64,000 nucleotides of DNA from Mycolicibacterium sphagni (GCF_013337765.1 NZ_VBSB01000035.1:124001-188000), one strand, 5' to 3'. Numbered from the stretch's first letter, positions 33,674 through 42,294 are shown. Made by a program: numbers and translations. Notes: generated by a model from the letters alone, not told the origin.

Positions 33674-35329
33674 CTAGATGTCGCCGCGGGAGAAATCGGC
33701 CAGCAGCGTCGGCACCGCCGAGTCGAACCCGGAGATGTCGAGCTGCTTCGGGTCGGCCGGATCGGCGATCGAGGTGCCGCTGGCGGTCATCGCGACGACC
33801 ACCAGCCGCGCGTCGATCCCCATCCGCTGGCGGTACTCCGCCAGCGCCTGGTGCGGATGGATGTTGCCGAACCACGTCTCGCTATCGGTGTAGATGTGAA
33901 ACGTGTCGACCTTGACCCGGTTCTTGCGCGCCCAGACCATCGGCAGCGCGCAATCCGTGCCACCCATCGGCAGCTCCGCGGTGTACCGGCACACGTCGTC
34001 GAGACGACGGCGCGGGCCGATGTCCAGGTCCCGGATCGCCGCGTTGGGGTAACCGCCGACACCCGCGGTGAACCCGACGATCCGGTGCCACGGCTCGGTG
34101 GCCGCCGTCACCAGCGCAAGGGCCGCCGCGGCTTCCCGGCACGTGACCGGCAGACCCGACACCCGACACCCCATCGAACCCGAGATGTCCAGTGCCAGCA
34201 GCGTGCGCTTGTTCGCCGGACTCACCGCACCGTATGCCGCGTAGAACGCCGCATCCAGCGCATCGGAGATCCGCGCGACCGGCACCCACGTGCCGGTGCC
34301 GCGCACACCCTTGCCGGAGGCGTAGGTACGCTGTGCCACAAGCACATTCACCGGGTGCACGCGGGCGCGTGCCAGCCGGTAGGCGTCGGCCAGCTGGGCG
34401 GCCACCGTCTCACCGACCGAACCGGTCAGCAGTCCGAGTCGGGTCAGCCGCGGAAGCTGACGCATCAGCGCCGTCTGCGGCATGCCGCGGGCGATCAGCG
34501 CCTCCCACACCGCCGGCTCAGCCAGCGCTGCGTCGGGCAGCATCTCCCAGGACAAGCCATTGCCGCGGTCGATGATCTCGACCCACCGTGCCGCCGTCGA
34601 AGCCGCCTGGGCGTCCTCGAAGTCGGCGATGATCGCCAGCTCGTCGGGTACGACCGGGCACGCGATCACCGGCTGAGCGGCCGTGCCGTGCACAACCGTG
34701 TCGCCCAGGCCCTTGCCCACCGCCCAGTTGAAGGCGATACGGCGGGCCGGGTCGACGACACCGGCCGGGCTGGACAGGCGCAGCAGATCGCGGTGAGTCC
34801 AGCCCTCACGCTGCCGGTACTTGACCAGCTGACGGGCCAGCCGATCCGCGGGCTGCTCGGTGTACCACCGGCCAACGGCCCGGCGCAGCGTCGGACCCCA
34901 CCCACGGAACTGCTCGACGTAGCCGGCGAACAGGAACAGGTGGGTAGCGGTGCGTGCGACGCGCGGCAGGGCTGCCAACGCGGCGCGACGACCGTCGACG
35001 CTGTCGACCGATGCCGCGATCGCCAGGGCGAACAGGGCCGGGTTCTGCTTCGGGGCCCGGCCCGCCTCGGAGACCTGGACGATCAGGTTCACCAGTCGCA
35101 CAGGATCATTGGCGGCGGCGCGCAGCACTACGTCGGCGTTGTCGCGGGTCAGCGCGCGGTCCGTCGCGTAGAAGGTACCGCCGTCGGTACCCAGCGTCAG
35201 GAAGCGCTGGACCCGACCCCAGTCGTCGAGCGAAAAGGTGTAGCCGCCAGCGGCATTGGGGATCTGTTCAGGCTTTGCGGCATACCATTGCGGCGTCCGT
35301 CGCAGGCCGATCGTCTTCAAAATGTCCAT
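33674..35329 (-). CDS. rsr: Ro60/Rsr RNA-binding ring protein (TROVE + vWA)
   Basis: A 551-residue bacterial orthologue of the Ro60 autoantigen. The first about 370 residues are the alpha-helical TROVE ring (start IGLRRTPQWYAAKPEQIPN; GGYTFSLDDWGRVQRFL is the family signature). The rest is a vWA domain whose metal site is complete: DISGSMG at 381-387, Thr458/Asp459 in MGGTDCALP and Asp482 in YTDSE. Ro60 binds Y RNAs on its outer face and misfolded RNA ends in its hole; in Deinococcus it works with PNPase. AAAGGAG lies 8 bases before the ATG. Two Y-RNA-like RNAs lie directly upstream on the same strand. Confidence 0.93.
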   Translation of the reverse strand: MDILKTIGLRRTPQWYAAKPEQIPNAAGGYTFSLDDWGRVQRFLTLGTDGGTFYATDRALTRDNADVVLRAAANDPVRLVNLIVQVSEAGRAPKQNPALFALAIAASVDSVDGRRAALAALPRVARTATHLFLFAGYVEQFRGWGPTLRRAVGRWYTEQPADRLARQLVKYRQREGWTHRDLLRLSSPAGVVDPARRIAFNWAVGKGLGDTVVHGTAAQPVIACPVVPDELAIIADFEDAQAASTAARWVEIIDRGNGLSWEMLPDAALAEPAVWEALIARGMPQTALMRQLPRLTRLGLLTGSVGETVAAQLADAYRLARARVHPVNVLVAQRTYASGKGVRGTGTWVPVARISDALDAAFYAAYGAVSPANKRTLLALDISGSMGCRVSGLPVTCREAAAALALVTAATEPWHRIVGFTAGVGGYPNAAIRDLDIGPRRRLDDVCRYTAELPMGGTDCALPMVWARKNRVKVDTFHIYTDSETWFGNIHPHQALAEYRQRMGIDARLVVVAMTASGTSIADPADPKQLDISGFDSAVPTLLADFSRGDI

Positions 35330-35361
35330 GGGGCTACTCCTTTCGTTGTCAATGCGGGTCC

Positions 35362-35457
35362 GTTGAAAGCTGCGAGCGTGTGTGTGAACCGACCGGAGTG
35401 TGGATTCGAACCACGGGAGCCGGGTAACCGACCGGCGTCCGGCGCGCAGCAATCAAC
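35362..35457 (-). ncRNA. Second Y-RNA-like RNA (YrlB-like candidate) with T-arm hairpin
   Basis: On the minus strand, bases 35457-35442 and 35377-35362 pair over 16 positions with 13 matches (5+6+2 base pairs separated by a 2x2 and a 1x1 mismatch). Inside lie a D-like hairpin (GCCGG ... CCGGC, 35419-35436, loop TCGGTTAC) and a T-arm-like hairpin GTGG-TTCGAAT-CCAC (35399-35413). The 10-base direct repeat CCGGTCGGTT flanks this part. It sits between the larger Y RNA and rsr, as YrlB sits with YrlA in Salmonella. Proposed from folding by eye only. Confidence 0.5.
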
Positions 35458-35462
35458 TTGTG

Positions 35463-35615
35463 GGCCAGGCGATGTGAGCGTGATTGGTGTCGACCGAAGT
35501 GTTGCTCTACCCGACTGAGCTACCGTCACGCCGAAGCGTGACGGACGGGGCTCGAACCCGCGACCTCTCCATTCAAAGTGGTAACCGATCAACGTCCGGC
35601 TCACATCACCGGGCC
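35463..35615 (-). ncRNA. yrlA: YrlA-like Y RNA with permuted tRNA-like module
   Basis: On the minus strand the ends form a long stem: 35610-35599 with 35479-35468 (12 pairs, one G-U), extended by GGCC/GGCC after one mismatch. Inside, tRNA parts occur in permuted order: T arm (stem 35561-35557/35549-35545, loop TTCGAGC), then a perfect 9-base acceptor-like stem closed by a TTCG tetraloop (35544-35523), then a D arm TAGCTCAGTCGGGTAGAGCA (35522-35503). This is the layout known for bacterial YrlA RNAs, which bind Ro60 and mimic tRNA. Its position directly upstream of rsr supports the call. Exact ends are unknown. Confidence 0.82.
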
Positions 35616-35700
35616 GGACGAACTTTACGGCAGCGTCTCCCGTTGAGCGACTGATTATTTGCGCTGTTTGAGTGCAGCCGGAATCGGACATCATGGAACG

Positions 35701-36405
35701 GTGAAACTGTTACCCACGCCCGAGGTACACCTGGCCGACTCCGACGTCGAAGACGCACTCGGGCGGGCTGTCGCGGTCATCAACCCAATGCTCGACGTGC
35801 TGTGGGGGACAGACCCGTTCGGACTCAAGCGCCGAACCCCACCGAATGCCGCCTCCTGGGTGCTCAACGCCGCCGACGTCCCGGGCACGTTCGCGTGGGA
35901 CGACCTGAGCACCGACGACAGGATCAACTGGTGGGTGTGGCGGGTCGGCGCGCTCAACACCGTCGCGGTGGCGTTCCCCGGCGTGCTGGGCGTCGTCGGC
36001 CGACGCCTGCCGATCCAGGATCTCCTCGGATTCGCCAGCCAGGCGATCGTGCTGTGCGCGGTCGCGCGCGAGCTGGGCGTCACCGACCAACGGCACCAGG
36101 TCCGGATGCTCGCCTCGGTGCTGTGCGGGCGGGATCTGTCGGTCGTGGTCCACGAGGGGCACCAGCCGGTGAGCGTCGCGTTTACCCCGGCGGGCATCGC
36201 CAAGGCGCTGTGGCAACTGATCGGTGTCCTCGACGCCGTCGGCGACGAACTCGCGAAGCGGCCGCACCCGCGGGCCCCGTTCCGGTACATCGCGATGCTG
36301 CCCGCGGTCGGGGCGGTGGCCTCGTACCTCGGTGAATGCGGTGCATTATCCCGTGCGGCCAAAGCCGGACGGCGCTGGATCGCACAGCTGGGTGGAGCGC
36401 TCTAG
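35701..36405 (+). CDS. Conserved hypothetical protein next to the Y RNA genes
   Basis: A 234-residue, largely helical protein with a GTG start. Notable stretches: WGTDPFGLKRRTPPNAASWVL, a Trp-rich RINWWVWRVGALNTVAVAFPG and two moderately hydrophobic segments (AFPGVLGVVGRRLPIQDLLG; YIAMLPAVGAVASYLG). No family is recognised. It is divergent from the Y RNAs and rsr, with about 85 bases between its start and the Y RNA stem. A link to the Ro system is only positional. Confidence 0.68.
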   Translation: MKLLPTPEVHLADSDVEDALGRAVAVINPMLDVLWGTDPFGLKRRTPPNAASWVLNAADVPGTFAWDDLSTDDRINWWVWRVGALNTVAVAFPGVLGVVGRRLPIQDLLGFASQAIVLCAVARELGVTDQRHQVRMLASVLCGRDLSVVVHEGHQPVSVAFTPAGIAKALWQLIGVLDAVGDELAKRPHPRAPFRYIAMLPAVGAVASYLGECGALSRAAKAGRRWIAQLGGAL

Positions 36406-36583
36406 ACGGCCCTCCTACGGTGGCAAAACGAACGTTGGATGACATCTCGACGATTTGCTAGCAAAGTTTTGTGCGGTGCGCTATAAATTTGCTCGCCGAT
36501 GATTTCTACCCGAGCGATTCCGCTCTCTTCTCGAAATCGACATGTGTGAGTCGGGATGACGCATGTCCTTCCAAGGAGGATGT

Positions 36584-38233
36584 ATGTACACAATTTGGGT
36601 CCCTAGACTCGCGGCCGCCGCGTTCACACTGGGCGTCGGCGCCGCGGTACTGAGCGGTGCCAGCGAGGCCGCTGCCGCGCCGGATTCGGGCGGAAATTCG
36701 GCCACTTCGTCGACCGCACACGCTTCCCCCGCTAAACGCCCGGGGAAAGCGGCAGGCACGAAAACCAGTGCCGGACAAGGATCGTCGCGCGACAAGCCGA
36801 ACTCGAGCCCGGTCAGTGCCGCCGCGGCCGCGTCGGTGCCGAAGTCGGCGGTGTCGGCCCGCCAGGACACTGGGTTCGCTGCGCAAAAGCAGCGCAACCC
36901 GTCGCTGGCTTCGCAGCAATTGGCGATGTTGTTCAAGTACCCGGCCGACACGATTCTGGCCGGCGTCGCCGTCGCGCTTGGCTATGCACCCGATGATCTC
37001 TACGGCTCCGACGGGGTGACACCCCTGCGGACGTTGGTAGAGCAAGCCTTAGCTGGCGCGCGCCACCAGATGAACGGGGCAGCGCCCAACCAGGCGCCGA
37101 CGGCACGTCCGGTTCAGCTCCGCGAATTCGGTACCAGCGAGATCATCGGCGATCTGCTGCCCTCGGATGCCAACGGCGACAAACTGACGTACACGGTGGT
37201 CTCCGCGCCGACGGAAGGCACGTTCGTCGTCAACAAGAACGGCACCTACTACTACACGCCGAACGCCACGTTGGCCCAGACAGGTGGGGTCGACGTGGTC
37301 AGGGTCGCCATCAGCGACGGCACCACGAGCACCACCGTCGACGTGCCGGTCAAGGTGTCGCCCAGGACCATCACGTTGTACAAGGGCTTCGATATCAACA
37401 ACGTCACATCAGGGCATGTGCAGTTGACCGGCTATACCGACGGCGCCACCGACGACATGTTCGAGCCGCCGGCCACACCGACCACGTACGGCTCGATCGA
37501 CTCGGTTCACCTTTCGGTGGCCCAGTACATGTTCAAATCCGTGGTGGTGGGCGTTGGTTTCAAGGGAGACCAAGGCGAGCTCTGGACGGTGTATCTGCGG
37601 ACGCCGCCAGCCGCCATCCTCGACGACAAGGCCTCGACCTGGTGCGCCAGCTCCGGCGGCTCCTGCAGTGCGCCGGCGAAGAACCAATGGATCGACTTGT
37701 TGGACAGCGCCGGCACCGTGATCACCGTCGGCTCCGACGATCCGATCCGGCAGGCGGAGTTGTTGTACAGGCTCTGCCCCGACGGCGGCCGGTTCAGCTG
37801 CAACTTCGTCACCGGTCTCAAGGATGAGGAGACTGTCTTTCTCAATCGGCATCTGATCGGCGTGATGAACAACGCCGGCAGCGGCACTCTGTCGTGGGAG
37901 AGCAGCAAGACCGAGACGCTGTCGGAGACGACGAGCGTGACGGCGGGCTTCGAGTTGTCGGGCGTCCTTGCCAAGCTCATCAACCTCAAGATCAGCGGCA
38001 GCTACCGGCACGACTGGACGAGCACCATCGCGATCACCACCAAATGGTCATACGCGGTCCAGCCGTATACCCGACTCAAGGTGTACGTGTCAGACCCCTA
38101 CTACCGCGTGTGGGGGAACTTCACCATCCGTGCGGGGAACACCACCTACCAGATCGAAGACGTCTCTTTCGACACGCCGATTTCAGGATTGGCAGCCGAA
38201 CTCGACGCCGTAACCGAGCCCATCGCGCACTAG
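36584..38233 (+). CDS. Secreted protein with cadherin-like and aerolysin/ETX-MTX2-like domains
   Basis: A 549-residue exported protein. Signal peptide to about residue 32, a Ser/Ala/Lys-rich linker (33-105), a beta domain at about 168-256 of the VCBS/cadherin-like type (LLPSDANGDKLTYTVV ... GTFVVNKNGTYYYTPNA), a unique region with Cys pairs (260-420), and a C-terminal part (about 432-532) that alternates Ser/Thr strands like ETX/MTX2 and aerolysin pore-formers (LSWESSKTETLSETTSVT, WTSTIAITTKWSYAVQP, VWGNFTIRAGNTTYQIEDV). AAGGAGG lies 6 bases before the ATG. Pore formation is inferred from the pattern only. Confidence 0.72.
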   Translation: MYTIWVPRLAAAAFTLGVGAAVLSGASEAAAAPDSGGNSATSSTAHASPAKRPGKAAGTKTSAGQGSSRDKPNSSPVSAAAAASVPKSAVSARQDTGFAAQKQRNPSLASQQLAMLFKYPADTILAGVAVALGYAPDDLYGSDGVTPLRTLVEQALAGARHQMNGAAPNQAPTARPVQLREFGTSEIIGDLLPSDANGDKLTYTVVSAPTEGTFVVNKNGTYYYTPNATLAQTGGVDVVRVAISDGTTSTTVDVPVKVSPRTITLYKGFDINNVTSGHVQLTGYTDGATDDMFEPPATPTTYGSIDSVHLSVAQYMFKSVVVGVGFKGDQGELWTVYLRTPPAAILDDKASTWCASSGGSCSAPAKNQWIDLLDSAGTVITVGSDDPIRQAELLYRLCPDGGRFSCNFVTGLKDEETVFLNRHLIGVMNNAGSGTLSWESSKTETLSETTSVTAGFELSGVLAKLINLKISGSYRHDWTSTIAITTKWSYAVQPYTRLKVYVSDPYYRVWGNFTIRAGNTTYQIEDVSFDTPISGLAAELDAVTEPIAH

Positions 38234-38247
38234 TCCGGAACCGTGAA

Positions 38248-38279
38248 AGAGCCCGCCGAACGGCTGTTCGGCGGGCTCT
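38248..38279. terminator. Strong bidirectional hairpin terminator
   Basis: A perfect 14-base inverted repeat (AGAGCCCGCCGAAC and its complement) with a 4-base loop GGCT, 14 bases after the aerolysin-like gene and before the 3' end of tRNA-Gly on the other strand. There is no long T-tract, which is usual in mycobacteria. Confidence 0.8.
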
Positions 38280-38296
38280 GCGCTTGTCCTGGTCGG

Positions 38297-38367
38297 AGCG
38301 GGCGACGGGAATCGAACCCGCGTAGCTAGTTTGGAAGACTAGGGCTCTACCATTGAGCTACGCCCGC
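38297..38367 (-). tRNA. tRNA-Gly (anticodon TCC)
   Basis: A complete cloverleaf on the minus strand: acceptor GCGGGCG/CGCCCGC, D arm GCTCAATGGTAGAGC, anticodon arm CTAGT-CTTCCAA-ACTAG with anticodon TCC, T arm GCGGG-TTCGATT-CCCGT, and discriminator T. CCA is not encoded. The same tRNA pair (Gly, Pro) lies next to tig in M. tuberculosis. Confidence 0.96.
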
Positions 38368-38501
38368 GTGCTTACGCGGACCCAAATGTACCGGCGCCGA
38401 CCTGATCAAATCCAATCGACCCACCTGAAAGCGCATCGTCGAGGTCGATTGCCGCTGAGCAGGCTCCTGCCCGTAGGATTCGGGCGCGAGAAATACAGCA
38501 C

Positions 38502-38575
38502 CGGGGTGTAGCGCAGCTTGGTAGCGCATCCGCTTTGGGAGCGGAAGGCCGCAGGTTCAAATCCTGTCACCCCGA
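38502..38575 (+). tRNA. tRNA-Pro (anticodon TGG)
   Basis: A complete cloverleaf: acceptor CGGGGTG/CACCCCG with discriminator A, D arm GCGCAGCTTGGTAGCGC, anticodon loop TTTGGGA (anticodon TGG), and T arm with GGTTCAAATCC. CCA is not encoded. It lies upstream of tig in the same direction. Confidence 0.96.
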
Positions 38576-38629
38576 CACGCCCAACGAACGTCCCATACGA
38601 CCGAAGATTTCGACCCGAGGAGTACAGCA

Positions 38630-40096
38630 GTGAAGAGCACCGTCGAGAAGTTGAGCCCGACCCGGGTTCGCATCAACGTGGAGGTGCCCTTCACGGAATT
38701 GAAGCCTGACTTCGATCGCGCCTACAAGGAGCTGGCCAAGCAGGTCCGGCTCCCCGGGTTCCGCCCCGGCAAAGCCCCGGCCAAGCTGCTCGAGGCCCGC
38801 ATCGGCCGCGGCGCCGTCCTGGAGCAGGTCGTCAACGACGCGCTGCCCAGCCGCTACAGCGAGGCCGTCACCGCCACCGCGGTGACCCCGCTGGGCCAGC
38901 CCGAGATCGAGGTCACCAAGATCGAGGACGGCGAGGAACTGGTCTTCACCGCCGAGGTCGACGTGCGGCCCGAGATCGAGCTGCCCGACCTGAGCGCGCT
39001 GAAGATCTCGGTCGATCCCATCGAGATCAACGACGACGAGGTCGAGGCCGAGCTGGAGTCACTGCGCGCCCGCTTCGGCACCCTCAAGGGCGTCGAGCGT
39101 CCCGCCCAGACCGGTGACTTCGTCTCCATCGATCTGTCCGCCACCGTCGACGGCGAAGATCTTCCCGACGCCGCCACCGAAGGCCTCTCACACGAGGTCG
39201 GCTCCGGTCAGCTCATCGACGGCCTCGATGACGCCATCGTCGGACTCGGCGAGGGTGAGTCGAAGGTGTTCACCACCAAGCTGGCCGCGGGCGAGCACGC
39301 CGGCCAGGACGCTGAGGTGACCGTCACAGTCAAGTCGATCAAGGAGCGCGAGCTTCCCGACGCCGATGACGAATTCGCGCAATTGGCAAGCGAATTCGAC
39401 ACCATCGAGGAACTCCGCGAGAACCTCGTCGACCAGGTGAAGCGGGTCAAGCGCATCCACCAGGCCGAGAAGATCCGCGACAACGCACTCGAGCTCCTGC
39501 TGGAGACCACCGAGGTGCCGCTGCCCGAGGCGATCGTGCAGGCCCAGGTCGACCAGACCGTGCACAACGCGATCCACGGCCTCGACCACGACGAGGACAA
39601 GTTCGCCGAGGCCCTCGAGGCCGAGGGCAGCTCACGGGAGAAGTTCGACACCGAGACCCGCGAAGCCGCCGAGAAGGCCGTCAAGACGCAGCTCCTGATG
39701 GACGCCATCGCCGATGATCTCGACATCCAGGTCGGCCAGAACGACCTGACCGAGCGCCTGGTCCTGATGTCGCGCCAGTACGGCATCGAGCCGCAGCAGC
39801 TGCTCCAGATCCTGCAGCAGAACAACCAGCTGCCTGCGATGTTCGCCGACGTGCGCCGCGGGCTGACCGTGGCCGCGGTCGTCGAGGCAGCCACCGTCAC
39901 CGACACCGACGGCAACGTCGTCGACACCGCCGAGTTCTTCGGCCCGCCGGCCGACGCCGAGGCCGAAGAACTCATCGGCGACATCATCGAAGACGCTGCA
40001 GCCGCCGAAGCCGCCGAAGACGTGGAAGCCGACACGGACGACACGGGTGATGAGGCCGATGAGGCCTCTGAGCAGCAGGCCGACAAGGCCGAGTAA
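38630..40096 (+). CDS. tig: Trigger factor
   Basis: A 488-residue ribosome-associated chaperone and peptidyl-prolyl isomerase. The ribosome-binding signature is present near residue 42 (GFRPGKAP), the FKBP-like domain is at about 155-245 (GDFVSIDL ... ), followed by the C-terminal chaperone arms and an acidic Asp/Glu/Ala tail of about 50 residues typical of actinobacteria. GTG start with CGAGGAG 9 bases upstream. It precedes clpP1-clpP2 as in M. tuberculosis (Rv2462c). Confidence 0.96.
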   Translation: MKSTVEKLSPTRVRINVEVPFTELKPDFDRAYKELAKQVRLPGFRPGKAPAKLLEARIGRGAVLEQVVNDALPSRYSEAVTATAVTPLGQPEIEVTKIEDGEELVFTAEVDVRPEIELPDLSALKISVDPIEINDDEVEAELESLRARFGTLKGVERPAQTGDFVSIDLSATVDGEDLPDAATEGLSHEVGSGQLIDGLDDAIVGLGEGESKVFTTKLAAGEHAGQDAEVTVTVKSIKERELPDADDEFAQLASEFDTIEELRENLVDQVKRVKRIHQAEKIRDNALELLLETTEVPLPEAIVQAQVDQTVHNAIHGLDHDEDKFAEALEAEGSSREKFDTETREAAEKAVKTQLLMDAIADDLDIQVGQNDLTERLVLMSRQYGIEPQQLLQILQQNNQLPAMFADVRRGLTVAAVVEAATVTDTDGNVVDTAEFFGPPADAEAEELIGDIIEDAAAAEAAEDVEADTDDTGDEADEASEQQADKAE

Positions 40097-40109
40097 AGCC
40101 GACAGCGAA

Positions 40110-40133
40110 AGCGCACTCTCCAGGGAGTGCGCT
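40110..40133 (+). terminator. Hairpin after tig
   Basis: A perfect 9-base inverted repeat AGCGCACTC/GAGTGCGCT with a 6-base loop, 13 bases after the tig stop and before clpP1. It probably terminates or attenuates tig transcripts, so that clpP1P2 rely on their own promoter. Confidence 0.65.
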
Positions 40134-40192
40134 GCACGCTGCGTTGGTTAGGGTCGGGTAGAACGAAGTCCGTAGAAAGCAGGTATCAAGTC

Positions 40193-40789
40193 GTGACTGA
40201 AATGCGTTCGAGCATGCCAGGGCTGAACCTTTCCGACTCGGTGTATGAGCGGTTGCTCGCCGAGCGCATCATCTTCCTGGGCTCCCAGGTCGATGACGAC
40301 ATCGCCAACCGGCTGTGCGCGCAGATTCTGCTGCTCGCGGCCGAGGACCCGACCAAAGACATCTCGCTGTACATCAACTCGCCCGGCGGCTCGATCAGCG
40401 CCGGTATGGCGATCTTCGACACCATGGTGCTCGTGCCGTGCGATGTCGCCACCTACGCCATGGGCATGGCCGCTTCGATGGGCGAGTTCCTGCTCGCCGC
40501 CGGCGCGAAGGGCAAGCGCTACGCGCTACCGCACGCCCGCATCCTGATGCACCAGCCGTTGGGCGGCATCACCGGTGGCGCGGCCGACATCGCCATCCAG
40601 GCCGAGCAGTTCGCGCTCATCAAGAAGGAAATGTTCCGGCTCAACGCCGAATTCACCGGCCAGCCGCTCGAGCGCATCGAAGCCGACTCCGACCGCGACC
40701 GTTGGTTCACGGCGCAGGAAGCGCTGGAGTACGGCTTCGTCGATCACATCATCACCCGCGCCCACTTCAACGGAGTGTCCAATGCCTGA
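40193..40789 (+). CDS. clpP1: ATP-dependent Clp protease proteolytic subunit 1
   Basis: A 198-residue serine peptidase that forms the mixed ClpP1P2 tetradecamer working with ClpX or ClpC1. The nucleophile Ser is in GMAASMGEFLL and the His in ARILMHQPLGG; the Asp lies in the DRDRWFTAQEALEYG region. The GTG at 40193 matches the N-terminus of M. tuberculosis ClpP1; ATG at 40202 is possible. Overlaps clpP2 by 8 bases. Confidence 0.95.
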   Translation: MTEMRSSMPGLNLSDSVYERLLAERIIFLGSQVDDDIANRLCAQILLLAAEDPTKDISLYINSPGGSISAGMAIFDTMVLVPCDVATYAMGMAASMGEFLLAAGAKGKRYALPHARILMHQPLGGITGGAADIAIQAEQFALIKKEMFRLNAEFTGQPLERIEADSDRDRWFTAQEALEYGFVDHIITRAHFNGVSNA

Positions 40790-41429
40790 CCACACAGATC
40801 CGCGGCTCGCACCTCAGGCGCGCTACATCCTGCCGTCGTTCGTCGAGCACTCCAGCTGGGGCGTGAAGGAATCCAACCCCTACAACAAGCTGTTCGAGGA
40901 ACGCATCATCTTCCTCGGCGTGCAGGTGGACGACGCCTCGGCCAACGACATCATGGCCCAGCTGCTGGTGCTGGAGTCGCTGGATCCTGACCGCGACATC
41001 ACGATGTACATCAACTCACCGGGTGGCTCATTCACCTCGCTGATGGCGATCTACGACACCATGCAGTACGTGCGTGCCGACATCCAGACGGTGTGCCTCG
41101 GTCAGGCCGCCTCAGCGGCCGCGGTGCTGCTCGCCGCCGGCACGCCGGGCAAGCGCCTGGCCCTGCCGAACGCGCGCATCCTCATCCATCAGCCGTCGTT
41201 GGGTGGCGTCATCCAGGGTCAATTCTCCGATCTGGAGATCCAGGCCGCGGAGATCGAGCGGATGCGGACCCTCATGGAGGAGACGCTGGCCCGTCACACG
41301 GGCAAGGATGCGGCCGTCATCCGCAAGGACACCGACCGGGACAAGATCCTGACCGCCGCGGCGGCCAAGGAGTACGGGATCATCGATACCGTTCTGGAGT
41401 ACCGGAAGCTCTCGGCCCAGAACGCTTGA
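40782..41429 (+). CDS. clpP2: ATP-dependent Clp protease proteolytic subunit 2
   Basis: A 215-residue partner subunit of ClpP1, translationally coupled to it by an 8-base overlap. Catalytic Ser is in CLGQAASAAAVLL and His in ARILIHQPSLGG. The N-terminus PSFVEHSSWGVKESNPYNKLFEERI is the ClpP2 type. Its last 50 bases overlap mmuM tail to tail. Confidence 0.95.
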   Translation: MPDHTDPRLAPQARYILPSFVEHSSWGVKESNPYNKLFEERIIFLGVQVDDASANDIMAQLLVLESLDPDRDITMYINSPGGSFTSLMAIYDTMQYVRADIQTVCLGQAASAAAVLLAAGTPGKRLALPNARILIHQPSLGGVIQGQFSDLEIQAAEIERMRTLMEETLARHTGKDAAVIRKDTDRDKILTAAAAKEYGIIDTVLEYRKLSAQNA

Positions 41430-42294
41430 TCTCGGCGATGTCTGCCGGGCTGACCCGGCAGCATCCGCCAATGATGTTCGCGCCCGCCGCGGCCCACTGG
41501 GTCGCGGCGTTCGCGTTGAAGCGGCTAGTTCCGGCCCAGGTTCGGCGTGAGGGTTCCCACTCTTCGCCGCTGTTCGGGTAGACGATCACCGGCTTTCCGG
41601 TGACCTCACGCGCCACCTCGACAGCACCCAGCACGTCGGCGGGTGCGCTGCAGTTGACCCCGACGGCGACGATCTCAGGGACATCGGCGGCCACCGCGAA
41701 CGCCTGCTCAAGGGGTTGGCCGGCCCGGGTGTGCCCGTCGGCGATGGTGTAACTGAGCCACGCCGGGACGCCGAACTCGCGCACCAGGCCGGCCAGGGCC
41801 TCGGCCTCGTCGATATCGGGCACCGTCTCCAGGGCCAGCACGTCGGGCTGCGCGGATATCAGCACTTCCAGCCGCGGGCGATGCCAATCGGCCAGCTGGG
41901 CGACGCTCAGGCCGTAGCGACCCACGTATTCCTCGCCGTTCGCCAGGGCCGCACCATAGGGCCCAACCGAGGCGGCCACCCAGCCGCCGCCGCCGACGTT
42001 ATCGCGGGCCGCCTTGGCCAATTCGACGCTGCGAACCAGCAGCCGGGCGGCTTCGCCCCTGGCGAATCCGCGCTCCGCGAAACCGTCGAAGGACGCCTGG
42101 TAGCTAGCAGTCGTGGCAATGTCGGCGCCGGCCCGGTAAAACGCCTCGTGAACGGCGACGATCTCCTGCGGGGAGTCCACCAGCAATCGGGCCGACCACA
42201 GGTCGTCAGACAGGTCGTGGCCACGGGCTTCCAGCTCAGTGGCCAAACCGCCGTCGAGAATAAGGACGGTAGTGTGGGGAACGGCGAACGCCAC
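41380..42294 (-). CDS. mmuM: Homocysteine S-methyltransferase
   Basis: A 304-residue zinc enzyme that methylates homocysteine to methionine, usually from S-methylmethionine or SAM. The zinc Cys residues are visible in VGVNCSAP and GGCCRVSPADI. The start is GTG at 42294. The location between clpP2 and clpX on the opposite strand is the same as Rv2458 in M. tuberculosis, though the transporter gene found there (Rv2459) is absent here. The 3' end runs 50 bases into clpP2. Confidence 0.93.
   Translation of the reverse strand: MAFAVPHTTVLILDGGLATELEARGHDLSDDLWSARLLVDSPQEIVAVHEAFYRAGADIATTASYQASFDGFAERGFARGEAARLLVRSVELAKAARDNVGGGGWVAASVGPYGAALANGEEYVGRYGLSVAQLADWHRPRLEVLISAQPDVLALETVPDIDEAEALAGLVREFGVPAWLSYTIADGHTRAGQPLEQAFAVAADVPEIVAVGVNCSAPADVLGAVEVAREVTGKPVIVYPNSGEEWEPSRRTWAGTSRFNANAATQWAAAGANIIGGCCRVSPADIAEIKRSGPRASGTPERYR

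Noticed and set aside
35463..35544. Ordinary tRNA on the minus strand starting with GCGTGACGG and the D arm
   Set aside because: No anticodon arm, T arm or 3' acceptor strand follows within tRNA length; the T arm and the matching acceptor strand lie before the D arm, as in YrlA.
20370..38296. Integrated genomic island using tRNA-Gly as attachment site
   Set aside because: The block between lipP and tRNA-Gly is extra relative to M. tuberculosis, but no integrase, transposase or duplicated tRNA end is visible.
40097..40192. ClgR operator upstream of clpP1
   Set aside because: Only partial CGC/GCG matches without correct spacing; the clear palindrome there looks like the tig terminator.
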